From NCBI RefSeq assembly GCF_003269295.1, contig NZ_QLTT01000012.1, forward strand, positions 132,811-196,810: DNA of 64,000 bases, given 5' to 3'. Under the pieces are notes generated by a model that did no database searches, was not told the origin of the DNA, and saw nothing but the letters and a program-made list of their open reading frames with translations. Source of the DNA: Lentzea atacamensis (GTDB lineage: Bacteria; Actinomycetota; Actinomycetes; Mycobacteriales; Pseudonocardiaceae). This document shows, one piece after another, positions 52,610 to 61,813 of the stretch; position 1 is the stretch's first letter, and each line of letters opens with the position of its first letter. The translations under genes and the position numbers were made by a program.

Positions 52610-54922
52610 CTACGCGGCGCCGTTGCTCACGGTCTCCGCGGGGGTGTCCGCGATTACCGTGCTGCGCCGCTTGGACACGACGACCGCACCCACGATGATC
52701 AGTGCCGCGACCACGGCGATCGCGATGCGGATCGCGTCGGACGCCTGATCACCGATGGTGAACATGACGATGGCGGGCGCGATCAGCACCGAGACCAGGT
52801 TCATCACCTTGATCAGCGGGTTGATGGCAGGGCCGGCGGTGTCCTTGAACGGGTCGCCGACGGTGTCGCCGATGACCGTCGCGGCGTGGGCGTCGGAGCC
52901 CTTGCCACCGTGGTTGCCGTCCTCGACCAGCTTCTTGGCGTTGTCCCAGGCACCACCGGAGTTGGCCAGGAAGACCGCCATGAGCGTGCCGGTCGCGATC
53001 GCACCGGCCAGGTAACCCGCCAGCGGGCCGACGCCGAGGCCGAAGCCGACGGCGACCGGGGCGAGCACGGCCATCAGACCCGGCGTCGCGAGCTCGCGCA
53101 GCGAGTCCCTGGTGCAGATGTCGACGACCTTGCCGTACTCCGGCTTGACGGTGCCGTCCATGATGCCGGGGTTCTCGCGGAACTGACGGCGCACCTCGAA
53201 CACGATGGCACCGGCGGCGCGCGTCACGGCGTTGATCGCGAGACCCGAGAACATGAAGACGACGGCCGCACCGATCACGACGCCGACAAGGACGTTCGGG
53301 CTGAACACCAGGTTGGTGAACGACACAGGCAGATCGCCGGCCACGTTGCCGACCTTGGCGATCGCCTGCTCGATCGCGTCGCGGTAGGAGCCGAACAGCG
53401 CCGTCGCGGCGAGCACGGCCGTCGCGATCGCGATGCCCTTGGTGATGGCCTTGGTGGTGTTGCCGACCGCGTCGAGCTCGGTGAGGATCTGCGCGCCCTC
53501 GCCGTGCACGTCACCGGACATCTCCGCGATGCCCTGCGCGTTGTCGGAGACCGGACCGAAGGTGTCCATCGCGACGATGACACCGACGGTCGTGAGCAGA
53601 CCACAACCGGCCAGCGCAATCGCGAACAGCGAGACGACGACCGAACCCGAGAGCAGGAACGCGCCGTACACGGCAGCACCGATGACGAGCGCGGTGTAGA
53701 CGGCCGACTCGAAACCGACCGAGATACCGGACAGGATCACCGTCGCCGCACCGGTCAGCGAGGTCTTGCCGACCTCCTTGACCGGCTTGTGGTCGGTGCC
53801 GGTGTAGTAGCCGGTCAGCCACAGGATGACGCCGGCCAGCACGATGCCGATGATCACCGCGACGGACGCGATCAGCGCCGGGTTGCCGCTGGTGGCCCTG
53901 ATCGAGTCGCTGATGCCGTTGAGGTCGGCGAACGAGCTCGGCAGGAACGCGAACGCCGCGATCGTGCACAGGACGGCGGAGATGACCGCGGAGATGTAGA
54001 AGGAGCGGTTGATGGCCGTGAGGCCGCTCTCACCGGCCTTCGCACGCGTCGTGTAGACACCGATGACGGCGGTCAGCACACCGATCGCGGGAACGATCAG
54101 CGGGAACATCAGGCCCTGCGCGCCGAACGCGGCGGTGCCGAGGATCAGCGATGCGACCAGGGTGACGGCGTAGGACTCGAAGAGGTCCGCGGCCATACCG
54201 GCGCAGTCACCGACGTTGTCGCCCACGTTGTCCGCGATGGTGGCGGCGTTGCGGGGGTCGTCCTCGGGGATGTTCTGCTCGACCTTGCCGACGAGGTCGG
54301 CGCCGACGTCGGCGGCCTTGGTGAAGATGCCACCACCGACACGCATGAACATCGCGAGCAGCGCGGCACCGAAACCGAAGCCTTCCAGGACCTTCGGGGC
54401 CTGACCGGCGTAGACGAGCACGACCAGCGCGGCACCGAACAGACCGAGACCGACGGTGGTCATACCGACCACACCACCGGTGCGGAAAGCAACGCGCATC
54501 GCCTTTTCGCGACCGCCTTCACCTTCGTTCGCGGCGGCGGCGACACGCACGTTGGCGCGCGTGGACAACCACATGCCCAGGTAGCCGATGATCGCCGAGA
54601 ACACGGCACCGACGATGAAGAACAACGACCGGCCGATTCGTTCGGCGATGTCGTCGGCCGGTAGCGCGAACAGCAGTACGAACACGACCACGACAAAAAT
54701 GCCGAGCGTGCGGAACTGCCGGTTGAGGTAGGCCGCTGCGCCCTCCTGAACCGCCTTGGCGATGTCCTGCATCTTGGGGGTGCCCTGGCCCGCGGCCAGC
54801 ACCTCCCTGAGCAGCACGTACCCGACGGCGAGAGCAGCCAGGGCGACCACGGCGACCACGGCTACGACGCCGCGATCACCCCCGGAGAGCTCGAGGCTCT
54901 CCGCGAGGAATTGCCGGGACAT
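52610..54922 (-). CDS. hppA: K+-insensitive proton-pumping membrane pyrophosphatase
   Basis: HppA couples pyrophosphate hydrolysis to proton export and complements the soluble Ppa at 24.3 kb. The 770-residue protein has about 16 helices, the substrate motifs DVGADLVGKVEQNIPEDDPR and DNVGDNVGDCAGMAADLFES, and a late GDTVGDPFKDTAGPAINPL. The segment GNTTKAITKG carries Lys where K+-dependent enzymes have Ala, marking the K+-independent class. ATG 54922 follows GGAGGAC. Confidence 0.95.
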   Translation of the reverse strand: MSRQFLAESLELSGGDRGVVAVVAVVALAALAVGYVLLREVLAAGQGTPKMQDIAKAVQEGAAAYLNRQFRTLGIFVVVVFVLLFALPADDIAERIGRSLFFIVGAVFSAIIGYLGMWLSTRANVRVAAAANEGEGGREKAMRVAFRTGGVVGMTTVGLGLFGAALVVLVYAGQAPKVLEGFGFGAALLAMFMRVGGGIFTKAADVGADLVGKVEQNIPEDDPRNAATIADNVGDNVGDCAGMAADLFESYAVTLVASLILGTAAFGAQGLMFPLIVPAIGVLTAVIGVYTTRAKAGESGLTAINRSFYISAVISAVLCTIAAFAFLPSSFADLNGISDSIRATSGNPALIASVAVIIGIVLAGVILWLTGYYTGTDHKPVKEVGKTSLTGAATVILSGISVGFESAVYTALVIGAAVYGAFLLSGSVVVSLFAIALAGCGLLTTVGVIVAMDTFGPVSDNAQGIAEMSGDVHGEGAQILTELDAVGNTTKAITKGIAIATAVLAATALFGSYRDAIEQAIAKVGNVAGDLPVSFTNLVFSPNVLVGVVIGAAVVFMFSGLAINAVTRAAGAIVFEVRRQFRENPGIMDGTVKPEYGKVVDICTRDSLRELATPGLMAVLAPVAVGFGLGVGPLAGYLAGAIATGTLMAVFLANSGGAWDNAKKLVEDGNHGGKGSDAHAATVIGDTVGDPFKDTAGPAINPLIKVMNLVSVLIAPAIVMFTIGDQASDAIRIAIAVVAALIIVGAVVVSKRRSTVIADTPAETVSNGAA

Positions 54923-55120
54923 CCGTCCTCCTGGTGAGTTGCCATGTGCAGCGCCAAGGCAGACCAGCCGCCCTCGCGCGACGTGACGCATCCCTCATTG
55001 GATGCGATGAGCGGGGAGTCTAGGGGTTGCTTGCAACGAGGCAACGAACTGTCCCGATCCGTGCACACACCGTTATCTGCGCAGGAAGCCGACCACGCCC
55101 CGGGCAGAAGTGTCGGTGTC

Positions 55121-57436
55121 GTGTGCAAAGCTCGCCTCGTGGTGGATCAGGGACGGCGGTTGCTGGACCGCGTGCTGGCGGGAGTACCCGCCGGGGAGTC
55201 ACCTCTCACACACGCACGTGATCTGCCGTTGCGGCAGGCTGATCACGTCGAATGGCCCTCGTGGGCCGCCGGGCCGGTGGTCGCCGCGTTCACCGAGATC
55301 GGTGTGCGTGAGCCGTGGCGGCACCAGGCGGAGGCGGCGTCGCTGGCGTGGTCCGGGCAGCACGTCGTGCTCGCGACGGGCACCGCGTCCGGCAAGTCGC
55401 TCGCCTACCAACTGCCCGTGCTTTCCACTCTTTTGGCGGACACGAAGGCAACGGCGCTGTACCTGTCACCGACCAAAGCCCTTGGAGCGGACCAGCTCCG
55501 CTCGCTCGACGAGCTCGGGATCAAGGGGATCCGCGCGGCGGCCTACGACGGTGACACCCCGATGGCCGAACGCGACTGGGTCAAGGCGCACGCGAACTGG
55601 GTGTTCACGAACCCGGACATGCTGCACCGCGGGATCCTGCCGCAGCACCCGAAATGGCTGCGGTTCTTCCGCCGGCTGAAGTACGTGGTGATCGACGAGT
55701 GCCATTCCTATCGCGGCGTTTTCGGTTCCCACGTCGCGTTGTTGATGCGCCGCCTGCGGAGGGTCGCGCGGAAATACGGCGCGGATCCGATCTTCGTTTT
55801 GGCATCGGCCACTGTGGCTGATCCTTCTTCGTCGGCGGAAAGGCTGCTCGGCGTGCCGGTTTCCGCTGTCGTGGACGACTACTCGCCGCGCGCCTCTCGG
55901 ACCGTCGCGCTGTGGGAGCCGCCGCTGACCTCTCTGGAGGGTGAGAACGGCGCGCCCGTGCGGCGTTCGGCCGGCGCGGAGACGTCGCGGATCCTCGCCG
56001 ACCTCGTGATCGAGGGCGCGCGTTCGCTCGCCTTCGTGCGCTCGCGGCGCGGTGCCGAGCTGACCGCGCTGGGCGCGCAGCGAATTCTGTCCGAAGTGGA
56101 CAGTGAGCTGCCCGGCCGGGTGGCCGCCTACCGGGGCGGGTTCCTGCCGGAGGAGCGGCGCGCGCTGGAGAAGGCGCTGTCCACTGGCGATCTGCTGGGC
56201 GTGGCCACGACGAACGCGCTGGAGCTGGGCGTCGACATCGCCGGGCTGGACGCCGTGGTGGTGGCCGGTTTCCCCGGCACGTTCGCCTCGTTCTGGCAGC
56301 AGGCGGGCCGCGCCGGACGCTCTGGCGACAGCGCGCTGGTGGTGTTCGTGGCGCGCGACGACCCGTTGGACACGTACCTGGTGCACAACCCTGCCGCGGT
56401 GCTGGACCGGCCGGTCGAGGCGACGGTCCTGGATCCGTTGAACCCCTACGTATTAGGACCGCAGCTGGCGTGCGCCGCGGCCGAGATGCCGCTGACCCCC
56501 GCGTGTCTTCCCGACTTCGGCGGGCCGGTGGCCGAGGCCGTGCTCGCCGACCTGGTGGCGGAGAAGCTGCTGCGCAGGCGTCCCGCCGGGTGGTACTGGG
56601 CGTCGCACGACAGGCCCCACGCCGGGGTGGACATCCGCGGCTCCGGCGGCGACCAGGTGGCTGTCGTCGAGTCGGACTCCGGCCGGATGCTCGGCACGGT
56701 CGACCCGGGGTCCGCCTGCTGGCAGGTGCATCCCGGTGCCGTCTACCTGCATCAAGGGCGGGCGTACGTGGTCGACGATCTCGACGTGGAGAGCGGCCTC
56801 GCGATGGTGCACCGCGAAGACCCGGAGTGGACGACTCAACCGCGGGACTGCGTCGACATCACCGTGGTGCGCGAGGTCGAACGCGCCGACTTCGGCGGTG
56901 TGTCGGTGTGCCTGGGCGAGGTGGAGGTGACCACGCAGGTCGTCGGCTACCTGCGGCGGCTGCCGTCCGGCGTGGTGCTCGACCAGATCCCGCTCGATCT
57001 ACCGGAGCAGACCCTGCAGACCCGTGCCGTCTGGTACACCGTCGACGAATCCCTCCTGTTCGACGCCGGCGTGGAGGCCAAGCGCATCCCCGGTGCGCTG
57101 CACGCCGCCGAACACGCGGCGATCGGCCTGCTGCCGCTGTTCGCGACGTGCGACAGGTGGGACATCGGCGGCGTGTCGACGGCGCTGCACCCGGACACCG
57201 GCATGCCCACCGTGTTCGTGCACGACGGCCACCCCGGCGGCGCGGGCTTCGCGGACCGGGGCCACTCGGCGCTGCGGGCCTGGCTGTCGGCGACGCGGTC
57301 GGCGATCAGCTCGTGCTCCTGCCCGATGGGGTGCCCGTCGTGCGTGCAGTCGCCCAAGTGCGGCAACGGCAACGAACCGCTGGACAAGGCCGGTGCCGTC
57401 CTCGTGCTGGACGTCGTGCTGAGCAAAATCGCCTGA
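55121..57436 (+). CDS. MrfA-type DEAD/DEAH-box helicase with C-terminal metal-binding domain
   Basis: This is an SF2 helicase of about 771 residues: Walker A ATGTASGKSLAYQLP, motif II DECH (VIDECHSYRG), motif III SAT, motif VI QQAGRAGRSGD, and the C-terminal cysteine cluster CSCPMGCPSCVQSPKC of the DUF1998/MZB type. B. subtilis MrfA, of this family, acts in mitomycin-C repair. The same gene sits here in mycobacteria (Rv3649). The start is unsure: GTG 55121 gives the family N-terminus; the frame is open to 54944. Confidence 0.87.
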   Translation: MCKARLVVDQGRRLLDRVLAGVPAGESPLTHARDLPLRQADHVEWPSWAAGPVVAAFTEIGVREPWRHQAEAASLAWSGQHVVLATGTASGKSLAYQLPVLSTLLADTKATALYLSPTKALGADQLRSLDELGIKGIRAAAYDGDTPMAERDWVKAHANWVFTNPDMLHRGILPQHPKWLRFFRRLKYVVIDECHSYRGVFGSHVALLMRRLRRVARKYGADPIFVLASATVADPSSSAERLLGVPVSAVVDDYSPRASRTVALWEPPLTSLEGENGAPVRRSAGAETSRILADLVIEGARSLAFVRSRRGAELTALGAQRILSEVDSELPGRVAAYRGGFLPEERRALEKALSTGDLLGVATTNALELGVDIAGLDAVVVAGFPGTFASFWQQAGRAGRSGDSALVVFVARDDPLDTYLVHNPAAVLDRPVEATVLDPLNPYVLGPQLACAAAEMPLTPACLPDFGGPVAEAVLADLVAEKLLRRRPAGWYWASHDRPHAGVDIRGSGGDQVAVVESDSGRMLGTVDPGSACWQVHPGAVYLHQGRAYVVDDLDVESGLAMVHREDPEWTTQPRDCVDITVVREVERADFGGVSVCLGEVEVTTQVVGYLRRLPSGVVLDQIPLDLPEQTLQTRAVWYTVDESLLFDAGVEAKRIPGALHAAEHAAIGLLPLFATCDRWDIGGVSTALHPDTGMPTVFVHDGHPGGAGFADRGHSALRAWLSATRSAISSCSCPMGCPSCVQSPKCGNGNEPLDKAGAVLVLDVVLSKIA

Positions 57437-57462
57437 CCGGGTGGCCTCCGCCTGGCTACGGT
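57433..57462 (+). promoter_or_regulatory. Candidate promoter for the uORF/nucleotidyltransferase unit
   Basis: CTGACC (57433-57438) and TACGGT (57457-57462) are spaced by 18 bases. The expected start point, about 7 bases on, coincides with the GTG of the short ORF at 57469, so its transcript would be leaderless. The -35 overlaps the helicase stop codon. Confidence 0.45.
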
Positions 57463-57468
57463 GTGGGT

Positions 57469-57516
57469 GTGAACGCATGCAGCTGCAACGCCGCTGACCG
57501 GACCCGTCGCGCCTAG
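57469..57516 (+). CDS. Possible leaderless upstream ORF (15 codons)
   Basis: GTG followed by NACSCNAADRTRRA ends at TAG 57516. Its start coincides with the predicted transcription start, as in leaderless actinobacterial uORFs. Two Cys codons lie within the first six. The stop sits inside a perfect 14-base palindrome CGCGCCTAGGCGCG (57508-57521). This arrangement could attenuate the nucleotidyltransferase gene 66 bases further on. Confidence 0.4.
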   Translation: MNACSCNAADRTRRA

Positions 57517-57581
57517 GCGCGGCCGAGTCCGATGCTCCGCCGCGCCCGTTTCCCTCTGGCCACGGGTTCCAGGAGTCTGCC

Positions 57582-58349
57582 TTGTTCACGCCCTTTTCTG
57601 ATCTGAACGCACTGCTCGCCGACCTCGTCTCGTCGGTCCGCGAGATCCTCGGCCCCACCTACGTGGGGACGTACGTCCAGGGCTCGTTCGCCCTCGGCGC
57701 CGGTGACATCCACAGCGACTGCGACTTCATCGTCGCCTGCACGGAGCTGCCGTCCGGCGATCGCGAAGCCGGGCTGCGCGCGCTGCACGCCGAGATCCCC
57801 ACCCGCCCCGGTCACTGGTCGACCGAGATCGAGGGCTCGTACGCCGACGTCGAGTCGCTGCGCTCGGTGGCTGGCCTCGGGGTTCCGTGGCTGTTCAACG
57901 ACCACGGCTCACGGACTCTGGTGTGGGATCTGCACTGCAACAGCCCGCACGCGCGGTGGATCCTGCGCAACCACGGCATCGTGCTGGACGGCCCGCCAAT
58001 CACGTCGCTGGTCGACGAGGTCCCGGCTGATGTCCTGCGCTCTTCGATGCGCGCTGAGCTGCCCCACGTTCTGGAAGGCATCAAGACGTGGGCGCCGATG
58101 GGCAACGCGTGGACTCAGCGCTACATCGTCGCGGCGTACTGCCGGACGCTCTACACGATCCACACAGGAGAGGTGGAGTCGAAGCGCGGTGCGCTGCTGT
58201 GGGCTTTGAAAATGCTCGATCAGCGGTGGCACCCGCTGATCGAGCAGGTCATCGAGGACCGGGACCTCGGCTGGGACGCCGACGCGGTACCGCGTCCGGG
58301 AAGCATGGAGCAGGCCTTCGCTTTCGCGGCCTACTGCGAGCTTCTCTGA
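57582..58349 (+). CDS. Aminoglycoside nucleotidyltransferase-like protein (ANT/AadA type)
   Basis: The 255-residue protein has the nucleotidyltransferase motif GSFALGAGDIHSDCDFIV near residue 34, with the metal-binding SDCD pair. A C-terminal helical DUF4111-like region of AadA/ANT(9)-type enzymes follows, with SKRGALLWALKMLDQRWHPL. Relatives adenylylate aminoglycosides such as spectinomycin; actual resistance is not shown. The start is TTG 57582, with CAGGAG 7 bases upstream. It has its own promoter and a hairpin after it. Confidence 0.78.
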   Translation: MFTPFSDLNALLADLVSSVREILGPTYVGTYVQGSFALGAGDIHSDCDFIVACTELPSGDREAGLRALHAEIPTRPGHWSTEIEGSYADVESLRSVAGLGVPWLFNDHGSRTLVWDLHCNSPHARWILRNHGIVLDGPPITSLVDEVPADVLRSSMRAELPHVLEGIKTWAPMGNAWTQRYIVAAYCRTLYTIHTGEVESKRGALLWALKMLDQRWHPLIEQVIEDRDLGWDADAVPRPGSMEQAFAFAAYCELL

Positions 58350-58358
58350 CTTTCGTGG

Positions 58359-58396
58359 GCGCGCGCCGCAGGCTCACGGGTACCTGCGGCGCGCGC
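58359..58396 (+). terminator. GC-rich hairpin after the nucleotidyltransferase gene
   Basis: A perfect 14-bp stem GCGCGCGCCGCAGG with its complement encloses a 10-base loop, 9 bases beyond the stop. There is no T-tract, typical of actinobacterial I-shaped terminators. Confidence 0.65.
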
Positions 58397-58793
58397 TCTC
58401 CACGTGCCGAACACTGTTTTCCCGCCTGCTACCGCTTGGCGACCGGATCCCTTGGAACATCGGTGGAATCTGGTTGTTCGTCTCGACAGGACACGCGGGA
58501 GGCGACGGTGTCGACTGTCTCGGGACGAACTCCGGGGAGGAGCCGGCTTCACCGACCGCGGCAGAGCTGTTGCCCTGCCACTAACGTTCCTCGGCCCGGT
58601 CGTTCTTCGCGGGAGGCTGTCCTTCGGGGTGCGTGTTCGGCTTTTCGCCCGTTCCTCTGCGGCCCCGAAGTGCGGGGTACGGAGGCCGATCATCGGATCG
58701 GGCTGGGGTGGAACGGCCGCGCAGGGCATCGCCTTCGGGGTTGTCGGGGAGAGTCCACGACGACACCCAGCGCGGCCGGGCTTTGCAGTTGTG
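58397..58793. other. Intergenic region, nothing recognised
   Basis: About 400 bases separate the convergent nucleotidyltransferase and PrimPol-like genes. Open frames here are Arg/Pro/Ser-rich and lack ribosome-binding sites or known motifs. Repeated GC-rich short words are present but no clear gene, RNA or mobile-element end. Confidence 0.4.
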
Positions 58794-59414
58794 TCAGGCG
58801 ATTTCGAGCTGGAAGCCGGCCGGGGCGTGCAGCGCCTCGACCAGTGCGTCCTGCACGATGTGCGCATCCGGGAGGTTCCAGCCGCAGATCGACGGCTTGA
58901 CCCGCCAGTGCACGACGCCGTGCGCCATCGGGGTGGGCGGCAGCGGGATGTACTCGCCCTGGGCGTAGTGGTGCACGTCCGAGTTGTTGGCCAGCTCGGT
59001 GTTGAGCTTCGAGCCGGACTTCACCAGGAACATCCACCGGCCGGACGGGGTCGCGGCGATCGGCACGGGAACACCGATCGACCGCAGTGCGACCGCCGCG
59101 CGGCGGCCGAGGTCGGTGCCGACCTCGATCGCGTCCACCACGTGGCCGGTGGCGACGAGAAGGCTGTAGGAACGACCGGCCCACCACGTGGCGACCTGGT
59201 CGGGACGCGTACCGATGCGGTCCACCCAGTCGCGGTGCACCGGGATCGGACCGTGGAGCTCGAGCCCGCTGCGGCCCGCCCACTGGGTGACGCCCTGCTC
59301 CGAACCGGCCGGATAGGTGCCGGGCAGTACGGGCCAACCGCGGTACGCGAGGCTCACGGCCTCGGCACGCAGTTCGATGCGGAAGGCCCCGCGCCAGCTA
59401 TCCGACCAATCCAT
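58794..59414 (-). CDS. Small PrimPol-like (bifunctional primase/polymerase N-terminal) protein
   Basis: The 206-residue protein resembles the isolated primase-polymerase N-terminal domain: AVSLAYRGWPVLPGTYPAG, RPDQVATWWAGRSYSLLVAT, IAATPSGRWMFLVKSG and DVHHYAQGEYIPLPPTP. The expected DxD metal motif is replaced by VDAIEVGTD, so catalysis is doubtful. Small proteins of this kind are widespread in actinomycetes with unknown role. The start is ATG 59414; the longer frame to 59516 has no supporting site. Confidence 0.7.
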   Translation of the reverse strand: MDWSDSWRGAFRIELRAEAVSLAYRGWPVLPGTYPAGSEQGVTQWAGRSGLELHGPIPVHRDWVDRIGTRPDQVATWWAGRSYSLLVATGHVVDAIEVGTDLGRRAAVALRSIGVPVPIAATPSGRWMFLVKSGSKLNTELANNSDVHHYAQGEYIPLPPTPMAHGVVHWRVKPSICGWNLPDAHIVQDALVEALHAPAGFQLEIA

Positions 59415-59610
59415 CTTCCGTCGCCTTCTTCCTAGGCTCTGACTCGACATCGACGTGGTGTCGGTTTCGTTGAGACACCGCGTCGGTGCCGCCACTACAA
59501 CTAACGACACCGGCACCAGCCTCCGTAACCCCCGCTCGACAACTGGTAGCTACGGAACGGCGAACGCCCTTTGCGAGAACGAGGAACTGAACTCCCCGCG
59601 TTTAGTTCGA

Positions 59611-60036
59611 TCACCGTTCAGCATGTCCGGGCGCCGGTGTGAGTCCGCTCACCGCCCGGAGGTGACCGCTCGTCGCGCTCCAAACGCTTTGATCTTCGGC
59701 CGGACCTGCCCTCGACCGTGCGCTCACCGGGCCGAACGGCGTAACCGCCGACACCGACACAACCACCTCCCAACCGCTCACCGAGCAGCTCTCGAGTGCC
59801 GCCCCGTTGCTCTGCGCCACCCGTTTCGCCTGTTCACAAGCACTTTCGGCACCCTGGGGAAGGCTCGACGCACCGGCGAGCGCCGCGAGATCGGCCGCAC
59901 CTGTCACCCGGTGCCGCACGACGACGGCCGCACCGACCTGGACACCGGTGATCGTCACGATGATCAGCAACAACATCGCCATCACGCCGCTCACCGCAGC
60001 CGAACCACACTCATCACCAGGCGCTTCGCCGTTCAT
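59611..60036 (-). CDS. TadE-like secretion-associated protein (Rv3654c-like)
   Basis: The 141-residue protein has one N-terminal helix (VSGVMAMLLLIIVTITGVQV) followed by RHRVTGAADLAALAGA and a soluble extracytoplasmic domain. It is the last gene of the Tad operon, in the position and pattern of Rv3654c. The ATG 60036 overlaps the TadE-type gene stop by 4 bases. Probably a minor pilin-like component. Confidence 0.82.
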   Translation of the reverse strand: MNGEAPGDECGSAAVSGVMAMLLLIIVTITGVQVGAAVVVRHRVTGAADLAALAGASSLPQGAESACEQAKRVAQSNGAALESCSVSGWEVVVSVSAVTPFGPVSARSRAGPAEDQSVWSATSGHLRAVSGLTPAPGHAER

Positions 60037-60332
60037 CGCGGCTCCAGCACGGCGAACGCCTCCGCGCCGAGCGGCACGCCCAGCGGTCCGCGTTTAGCGA
60101 CGACGACCCTGACGGCGTCACCTTCGTGCTGAAACGCGACGCTCGCTCCGGGCGCGATCTGCCCGACCACCTCCTCACCGCGCTGCCGTTCACCGCGTGC
60201 CGTGAGCCGCGCCGCCTCTCTCGCCGCGTCGGTGCACCGCATCTGCTCGATGACCGCTGTCAGCCCAGCGGCCGCCAACGCCATGACCACCAGCAGCGCG
60301 CACACCGCGATGGCCGCCTCCACCGTGACCAT
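60033..60332 (-). CDS. TadE-family minor pilin-like protein
   Basis: The protein (99 residues from ATG 60332) starts MVTVEAAIAVCALLVVMALA, the TadE pattern with Glu5 after a short basic leader, and ends in a small extracytoplasmic domain. A GTG at 60362 would add a ten-residue leader RCRRSDDRG, which fits a prepilin-like leader and overlaps the preceding pilin gene. Rv3655c position. Confidence 0.82.
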   Translation of the reverse strand: MVTVEAAIAVCALLVVMALAAAGLTAVIEQMRCTDAAREAARLTARGERQRGEEVVGQIAPGASVAFQHEGDAVRVVVAKRGPLGVPLGAEAFAVLEPR

Positions 60333-60342
60333 GCCCCGGTCA

Positions 60343-60504
60343 TCAGACCGACGACAGCGCACGCTGTATCAGCCCTTGCAGCGCGTTCTGCATCCAGTCA
60401 CTGGAGGCGAGCGCGTACAACACCCCGGCGAGCGCGGCCACCGCCAGCGTCCCGATCGCGTACTCCACCGTGCTCATGCCGCTGTCGTCCTTCAGCAGTT
60501 CCAT
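60343..60504 (-). CDS. Flp-type major pilin (DUF4244)
   Basis: The 53-residue protein reads MELLKDDSGMSTVEYAIGTL then AVAALAGVLYALA. It is a prepilin with leader ending in Gly9, Glu at +5 of the mature part and one hydrophobic helix: the Flp/DUF4244 type. I chose ATG 60504, which follows AAGGGTGA; ATG 60519, overlapping the upstream stop as TGATG, is also possible. It likely forms the pilus built by the upstream TadA/B/C genes. No prepilin peptidase gene is in the window. Confidence 0.87.
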   Translation of the reverse strand: MELLKDDSGMSTVEYAIGTLAVAALAGVLYALASSDWMQNALQGLIQRALSSV

Positions 60505-60518
60505 CTGTTCACCCTTCA

Positions 60519-61046
60519 TCACTTGAGGAATTGACCGGCCAGCCCGAGCACCACCGGCAGCACGCCGAGGCACAGGAACGCCGGCAGGAAACACAGCGCC
60601 AGCGGCGCCGCCACCGTGACCGCGGCCCGTTGCGCCTTCGCCTCGGCCTGGTCCCTGGCCTCGGCTCTGGTCCGCTCGGCGAGCTCAGCGGCCTGCCGGG
60701 CCAGCGCCGCACCTGATCGAGCGGTCCTCCGCGCGGCTCTCGCCAGTGCGGCGGTGACGGGCCGCTCCAGCGCCGGAGCCCACGCGGCGACCGGATCCGC
60801 GCCGAGCGCGAGGAGCTCGGCCGTCTGGTTGAGCTCTTCGATGCCGACCGCACGGATCGCCGTGGGCACCGGCAGACCGGCCTTGAGGCAGGCGGCCATG
60901 AGGTCCAGCGCAGCCGCCCGCTCGAACGGACCGTCGGGTGGGGTGACACGCCGCGGCGGATCGTGCGCCTTGGGTCTCAGCCGGTCGATCGCCTTTCGCG
61001 GCGCCGGCGCGACCAGAATCGCCAGCGCCAGGAGGACGAGCGTCAC
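60519..61046 (-). CDS. Type II/IV secretion system F protein (TadC-like)
   Basis: The 175-residue inner-membrane protein has a first helix (VTLVLLALAILVAP), a cytoplasmic T2SSF domain (DLMAACLKAGLPVPTAIRAV) and a C-terminal pair of helices (LALCFLPAFLCLGVLPVVLG). It is shorter than classical TadC. The start is GTG 61046, overlapping the TadB-like stop as GTGA. Rv3657c position. Confidence 0.87.
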   Translation of the reverse strand: MTLVLLALAILVAPAPRKAIDRLRPKAHDPPRRVTPPDGPFERAAALDLMAACLKAGLPVPTAIRAVGIEELNQTAELLALGADPVAAWAPALERPVTAALARAARRTARSGAALARQAAELAERTRAEARDQAEAKAQRAAVTVAAPLALCFLPAFLCLGVLPVVLGLAGQFLK

Positions 61047-61813
61047 GGCTCCACCTCGGTGATCCGCTTCGTCCACCACAGTCCGGCCGCGAGGAAGAGC
61101 GCTCCCAGCACCAGCAGGAACTGACCGGCCGTGGTGGAGATGAGGATGTGGAGCGGTCTGGCGCCGCTGAGCTCGCCCAGCAGCACACCGAAGACCGGCA
61201 ATCCCGCGAGCACAGCCGCGCTCGCTCGCGGACCTGCCATGCGCGCGTGCACCTGTCGTGCGAACGCCGCCCGCTGATCCAGATCGAGTCTGGTGGCGTC
61301 GAGAACGTCAGCCAGCGCCACGCCGTGTTTCGCTGACACGTGCCACGCCTTGGCCAGCTGATCGACGGCGGTGCCGAGGACAGGCTGACGGAGGTCGCGA
61401 AGTGTCCGCTCCACGTCGCCGCCGAGTCGTGCGGTGGCGGCAGCTGCTTTCAGCACCTCGGCGGCAGGCGCCGGGGTGTCCTGGGCCGCACCTTCGGCCG
61501 CGGTCGCCGCGTGGGCACCCGCCCGCAGCTCGTCGACCACACCGCCCAGCCCGTTGCTGAGTGCTTCGGTCGCTGTTCTCAGCGCGCGGTTTCGCCTGCC
61601 CTGCTTGATGATTCGGTAGATCACCACCGCGAGGACTGATCCAGCGATCAGACCGCCAACGCCTGCCGCGAGGTAGGTGACGGTGACCGCGGCGATCAGC
61701 CACAGCCATTGCGGCACAACGATCTCGCCCTTACCGGCTGGCCTGAGCCGGCGGAGTGGCTTGAGCTGCGGCCACACCAGCAGGGCTGCCGCCACGAGCA
61801 GGAGGCTCAGCAC
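61043..61813 (-). CDS. Type II/IV secretion system F protein (TadB-like)
   Basis: The 256-residue inner-membrane platform protein has helices at about 1-15 and 38-65, a T2SSF cytoplasmic domain (LGGDVERTLRDLRQPVLGTA) and two C-terminal helices. With TadC it forms the pilus assembly platform driven by TadA. The start GTG 61813 lies within the last codons of tadA (7-base overlap) behind AAGGAGC. Rv3658c position. Confidence 0.87.
   Translation of the reverse strand: MLSLLLVAAALLVWPQLKPLRRLRPAGKGEIVVPQWLWLIAAVTVTYLAAGVGGLIAGSVLAVVIYRIIKQGRRNRALRTATEALSNGLGGVVDELRAGAHAATAAEGAAQDTPAPAAEVLKAAAATARLGGDVERTLRDLRQPVLGTAVDQLAKAWHVSAKHGVALADVLDATRLDLDQRAAFARQVHARMAGPRASAAVLAGLPVFGVLLGELSGARPLHILISTTAGQFLLVLGALFLAAGLWWTKRITEVEP

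Noticed and set aside
58404..59435. 343-codon rightward ORF over the PrimPol-like gene
   Set aside because: Antisense to a recognisable protein, no start signal, shadow composition.
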